Shown: positions 59,817-64,000 of the stretch, piece after piece | Numbering within the stretch: position 1 is the stretch's first letter | Layout of the letters: every line of letters starts with the position of its first letter | Assembly: GCF_022009635.1 (NCBI RefSeq) | Contig: NZ_CP091716.1 | Span: forward strand, 6,376,001-6,440,000 | Source: Variovorax paradoxus | GTDB lineage: Bacteria > Pseudomonadota > Gammaproteobacteria > Burkholderiales > Burkholderiaceae_C | Reading direction: 5' to 3' | DNA length: 64,000 nucleotides | The notes under the pieces: generated by a model | What the model was told of the DNA's origin: nothing | Seen by the model: the letters and a program-made list of their open reading frames with translations, nothing else | Databases searched by the model: none | Program-made: the position numbers and the translations under genes

Positions 59817-60749
59817 ATGAGCCATTCGTCGGCAAGCGCTGGTCTGCCGGCGAATGTGGTGGTGCTTGAGCGCGGGTGGCTGTCCTCCAACAACATCCTC
59901 TTTCTCGGCGGCACCGAGACGGCGATCGTTGATACCGGGTACGCCGCGCATGCGGAGCAGACTGTGGCCCTGGTCGAGTCGGTGCTTGGAGGCCGGGGGC
60001 TTGATCGCATCTTGAATACGCATCTGCACAGCGATCACTGTGGAGGCAATGCGGCGCTGCAGGAGCGCTATCCGTCGGTTCGCACTGAAATACCGCCAGG
60101 TGAGGCGGCGCTGGTGGAACGCTGGGACGAAGATGGTCTGAGCTTTCTGGCGACAGGGCAGAGCTGCCCTCGGTTCGGATTCACCGGACTGCTGCTGCCC
60201 GGCACCGAGTGCGTGTTGGGAGACAGGCCGTGGCAGGTGCACGCAGCACCTGGGCACGATCCGCATTCGATCATCTTGTTCGATGCGCTGTCGCGAACTC
60301 TGATTTCTGCGGACGCGCTGTGGGAGCACGGGTTTGGCATTGCCTTTCCTGAACTGGCTGGTGAGCCTTCATTCGGAGACATGGCTGCGACGCTCGATCT
60401 GATCGAATCGCTCGCCCCGTTGCGGGTGGTTCCCGGGCATGGCGCCGTCTTCGATGACGTTGGCAAAGCCCTTTCGGTTGCGCGCAAGCGTCTTGATGGA
60501 TTGCAGCGTGACCCGGTCAAGCACGCTCGGCATGCGATCAAGGTGTTGATGAAGTTCAAACTGCTGGAAATGCAGGCTGTTTCTCTTGAAGATTGGCACT
60601 CGTGGCTGAGTGGCACGCCGTACCTGGCCATGATTCGCGCTCGATTTTTTGAGAGAATTGAGTTGAATCAACTCACTGACGATATCTTGCGGGAATTAGT
60701 CGCTGCGGGCGCGGCTGAGAAAGACGAGATTGCAGTTCGTAATCTCTAG
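59817..60749 (+). CDS. Metallo-beta-lactamase-fold hydrolase
   Basis: 310 residues. Motif NTHLHSDHCGGNAAL (about 67-81), further His at APGHDPHSIIL, Asp in ISADALWEHGFG and PGHGAVFDD complete the binuclear metal site. The C-terminal helical part resembles the larger hydrolases active on acyl-CoA-related esters; the substrate is unknown. It starts in the base after the fadD stop. Third positions carry more A and T than in genes further left. Confidence 0.83.
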   Translation: MSHSSASAGLPANVVVLERGWLSSNNILFLGGTETAIVDTGYAAHAEQTVALVESVLGGRGLDRILNTHLHSDHCGGNAALQERYPSVRTEIPPGEAALVERWDEDGLSFLATGQSCPRFGFTGLLLPGTECVLGDRPWQVHAAPGHDPHSIILFDALSRTLISADALWEHGFGIAFPELAGEPSFGDMAATLDLIESLAPLRVVPGHGAVFDDVGKALSVARKRLDGLQRDPVKHARHAIKVLMKFKLLEMQAVSLEDWHSWLSGTPYLAMIRARFFERIELNQLTDDILRELVAAGAAEKDEIAVRNL

Positions 60750-60776
60750 AAGTCGTTTTTCCCACCATCCAAAAGC

Positions 60777-60814
60777 AAAAAACCCCAGTCAGTTGTATCT
60801 GACTGGGGTTTTCT
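60777..60814. terminator. Bidirectional terminator between metallo-hydrolase and 5S rRNA
   Basis: A 12-base-pair stem AACCCCAGTCAG with CTGACTGGGGTT and a loop of 6 has A and T tracts on both sides. It serves the plus-strand gene and the minus-strand rRNA operon. Confidence 0.9.
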
Positions 60815-60825
60815 GGGCTGTAAGA

Positions 60826-60940
60826 GCCTGACGATGACCTACTTTCACACGGGAACCCGCACTATCATCGGCGCTGAGTCGTTTCACTGTCCTGTTCGGG
60901 ATGGGAAGGAGTGGGACCAACTCGCTATGGTCATCAGGCA
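60826..60940 (-). rRNA. rrf: 5S ribosomal RNA
   Basis: On the minus strand the sequence begins TGCCTGATGACCATAGCGAG and ends in GTAGGTCATCGTCAGGC, the classic 5S ends pairing with each other. The internal CCCATCCCGAACAGG and GTAGTGCGGG-type regions (here GATAGTGCGGG) are in place. About 115 bases, normal length. It lies about 130 bases after the 23S 3' end. Confidence 0.96.
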
Positions 60941-61070
60941 TAAAGGGTTGCTTGGCTGATCACATGATCAACCAAACGAATTCATAGAGTTTGGAATCAA
61001 CTTTTGGCGAATTGTTTTGAATGCGTCAACTTGGCATAACACCTTGATCAGTATTTTGATCAAAGTTATA
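60941..61070 (-). other. 23S-5S spacer
   Basis: A short spacer with an AT-rich inverted segment (TTGATCA near 61045, repeated near 61058) and half of the 23S processing stem (61060-61078). No tRNA gene is present. Confidence 0.85.

Positions 61071-61078
<8 letters not shown>
61060..61078. promoter_or_regulatory. 3' half of the pre-23S processing stem
   Basis: TCAAAGTTATAGGGTCAAG at 61060-61078 is exactly complementary to CTTGACCCTATAACTTTGA at 63931-63949, so 19 base pairs bracket the 23S gene. This is the expected RNase III substrate. Confidence 0.85.
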
Positions 61079-63938
<2,860 letters not shown>

Positions 63939-64000
63939 TATAACTTTGACGCTTCTTGCGAAGCACAAAATCATCTCAAGGAATATGTCAGGTCTTTCAC
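63939..64000 (-). other. 16S-23S spacer, partial
   Basis: The last 62 bases lie upstream of 23S and contain the 5' half of its processing stem. No tRNA is recognisable here; tRNA-Ile/Ala and 16S would lie beyond the edge. Confidence 0.75.

Overview
The window is high-GC and gene-dense, with short intergenic gaps. Protein similarity and gene order point to a betaproteobacterium of the order Burkholderiales, most likely a Comamonadaceae such as Variovorax. This taxonomic call rests on recalled family resemblance (complete liu leucine-degradation genes, glyQ-glyS-gmhB-plsC order, corC-lnt pair, a Comamonadaceae-type intergenic repeat), not on a search. There is no phage, IS element, CRISPR array or tRNA gene in the window.

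Region 1 (1-11.2 kb, minus strand) is a leucine/isovalerate catabolic operon: liuA, an acyl-CoA ligase, liuB, liuC and liuD. An esterase, a SMI1/KNR4 protein and a DUF4126 membrane protein are interspersed. A DUF4349 lipoprotein and a YfcF-type GST follow. HMG-CoA lyase (liuE) is not seen. An AraC-type regulator diverges from liuA. The 5' end of liuD is duplicated and enclosed by an inverted repeat, which is the oddest regulatory structure here. Region 2 (12.4-21.9 kb) is mixed: a small alanine-rich protein, a 2-hydroxyacid dehydrogenase, a thioredoxin-like protein, a HAD phosphatase, thiC with a TPP riboswitch, a YchJ protein, a hybrid histidine kinase divergent from a LuxR regulator, and an exported amidase.

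Region 3 (22-30 kb) holds an acyl-CoA dehydrogenase, an M20 peptidase, and a probable operon liuR-can-aceK-thiolase headed by a LiuR-like MerR regulator with a perfect 20-bp palindrome beside it; a metallo-hydrolase diverges. Region 4 (30-40.4 kb) contains a leucine-rich-repeat/protein-kinase fusion followed by a pseudouridine synthase, an SDR, then the minus-strand series glyQ-glyS-[small protein + nucleotidyltransferase]-gmhB-plsC-ygjP. The bracketed pair looks like a possible toxin-antitoxin insertion, and GmhB has an active-site Asp replaced by Asn. A PAP2 phosphatase converges on a periplasmic asparaginase.

Region 5 (41.7-51 kb, plus strand) has a RutR-like TetR regulator, a lipoprotein with four internal repeats, and a seven-gene operon: flavodoxin-fold oxidoreductase, cytosine-deaminase-like amidohydrolase, creatininase-family amidohydrolase, ABC importer (3 genes) and FAD oxidase. 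It reads as a complete uptake and ring-opening pathway for an unidentified N-heterocycle or cyclic amide. Region 6 (51-60.8 kb) has lnt-corC, a GNAT protein, an Lrp-type regulator divergent from an aromatic amino-acid block (hpd, pheC-like, phhA), then fadD and a metallo-hydrolase. Region 7 (60.8-64 kb) is the 3' part of an rRNA operon on the minus strand: complete 23S and 5S genes, with 16S beyond the edge.
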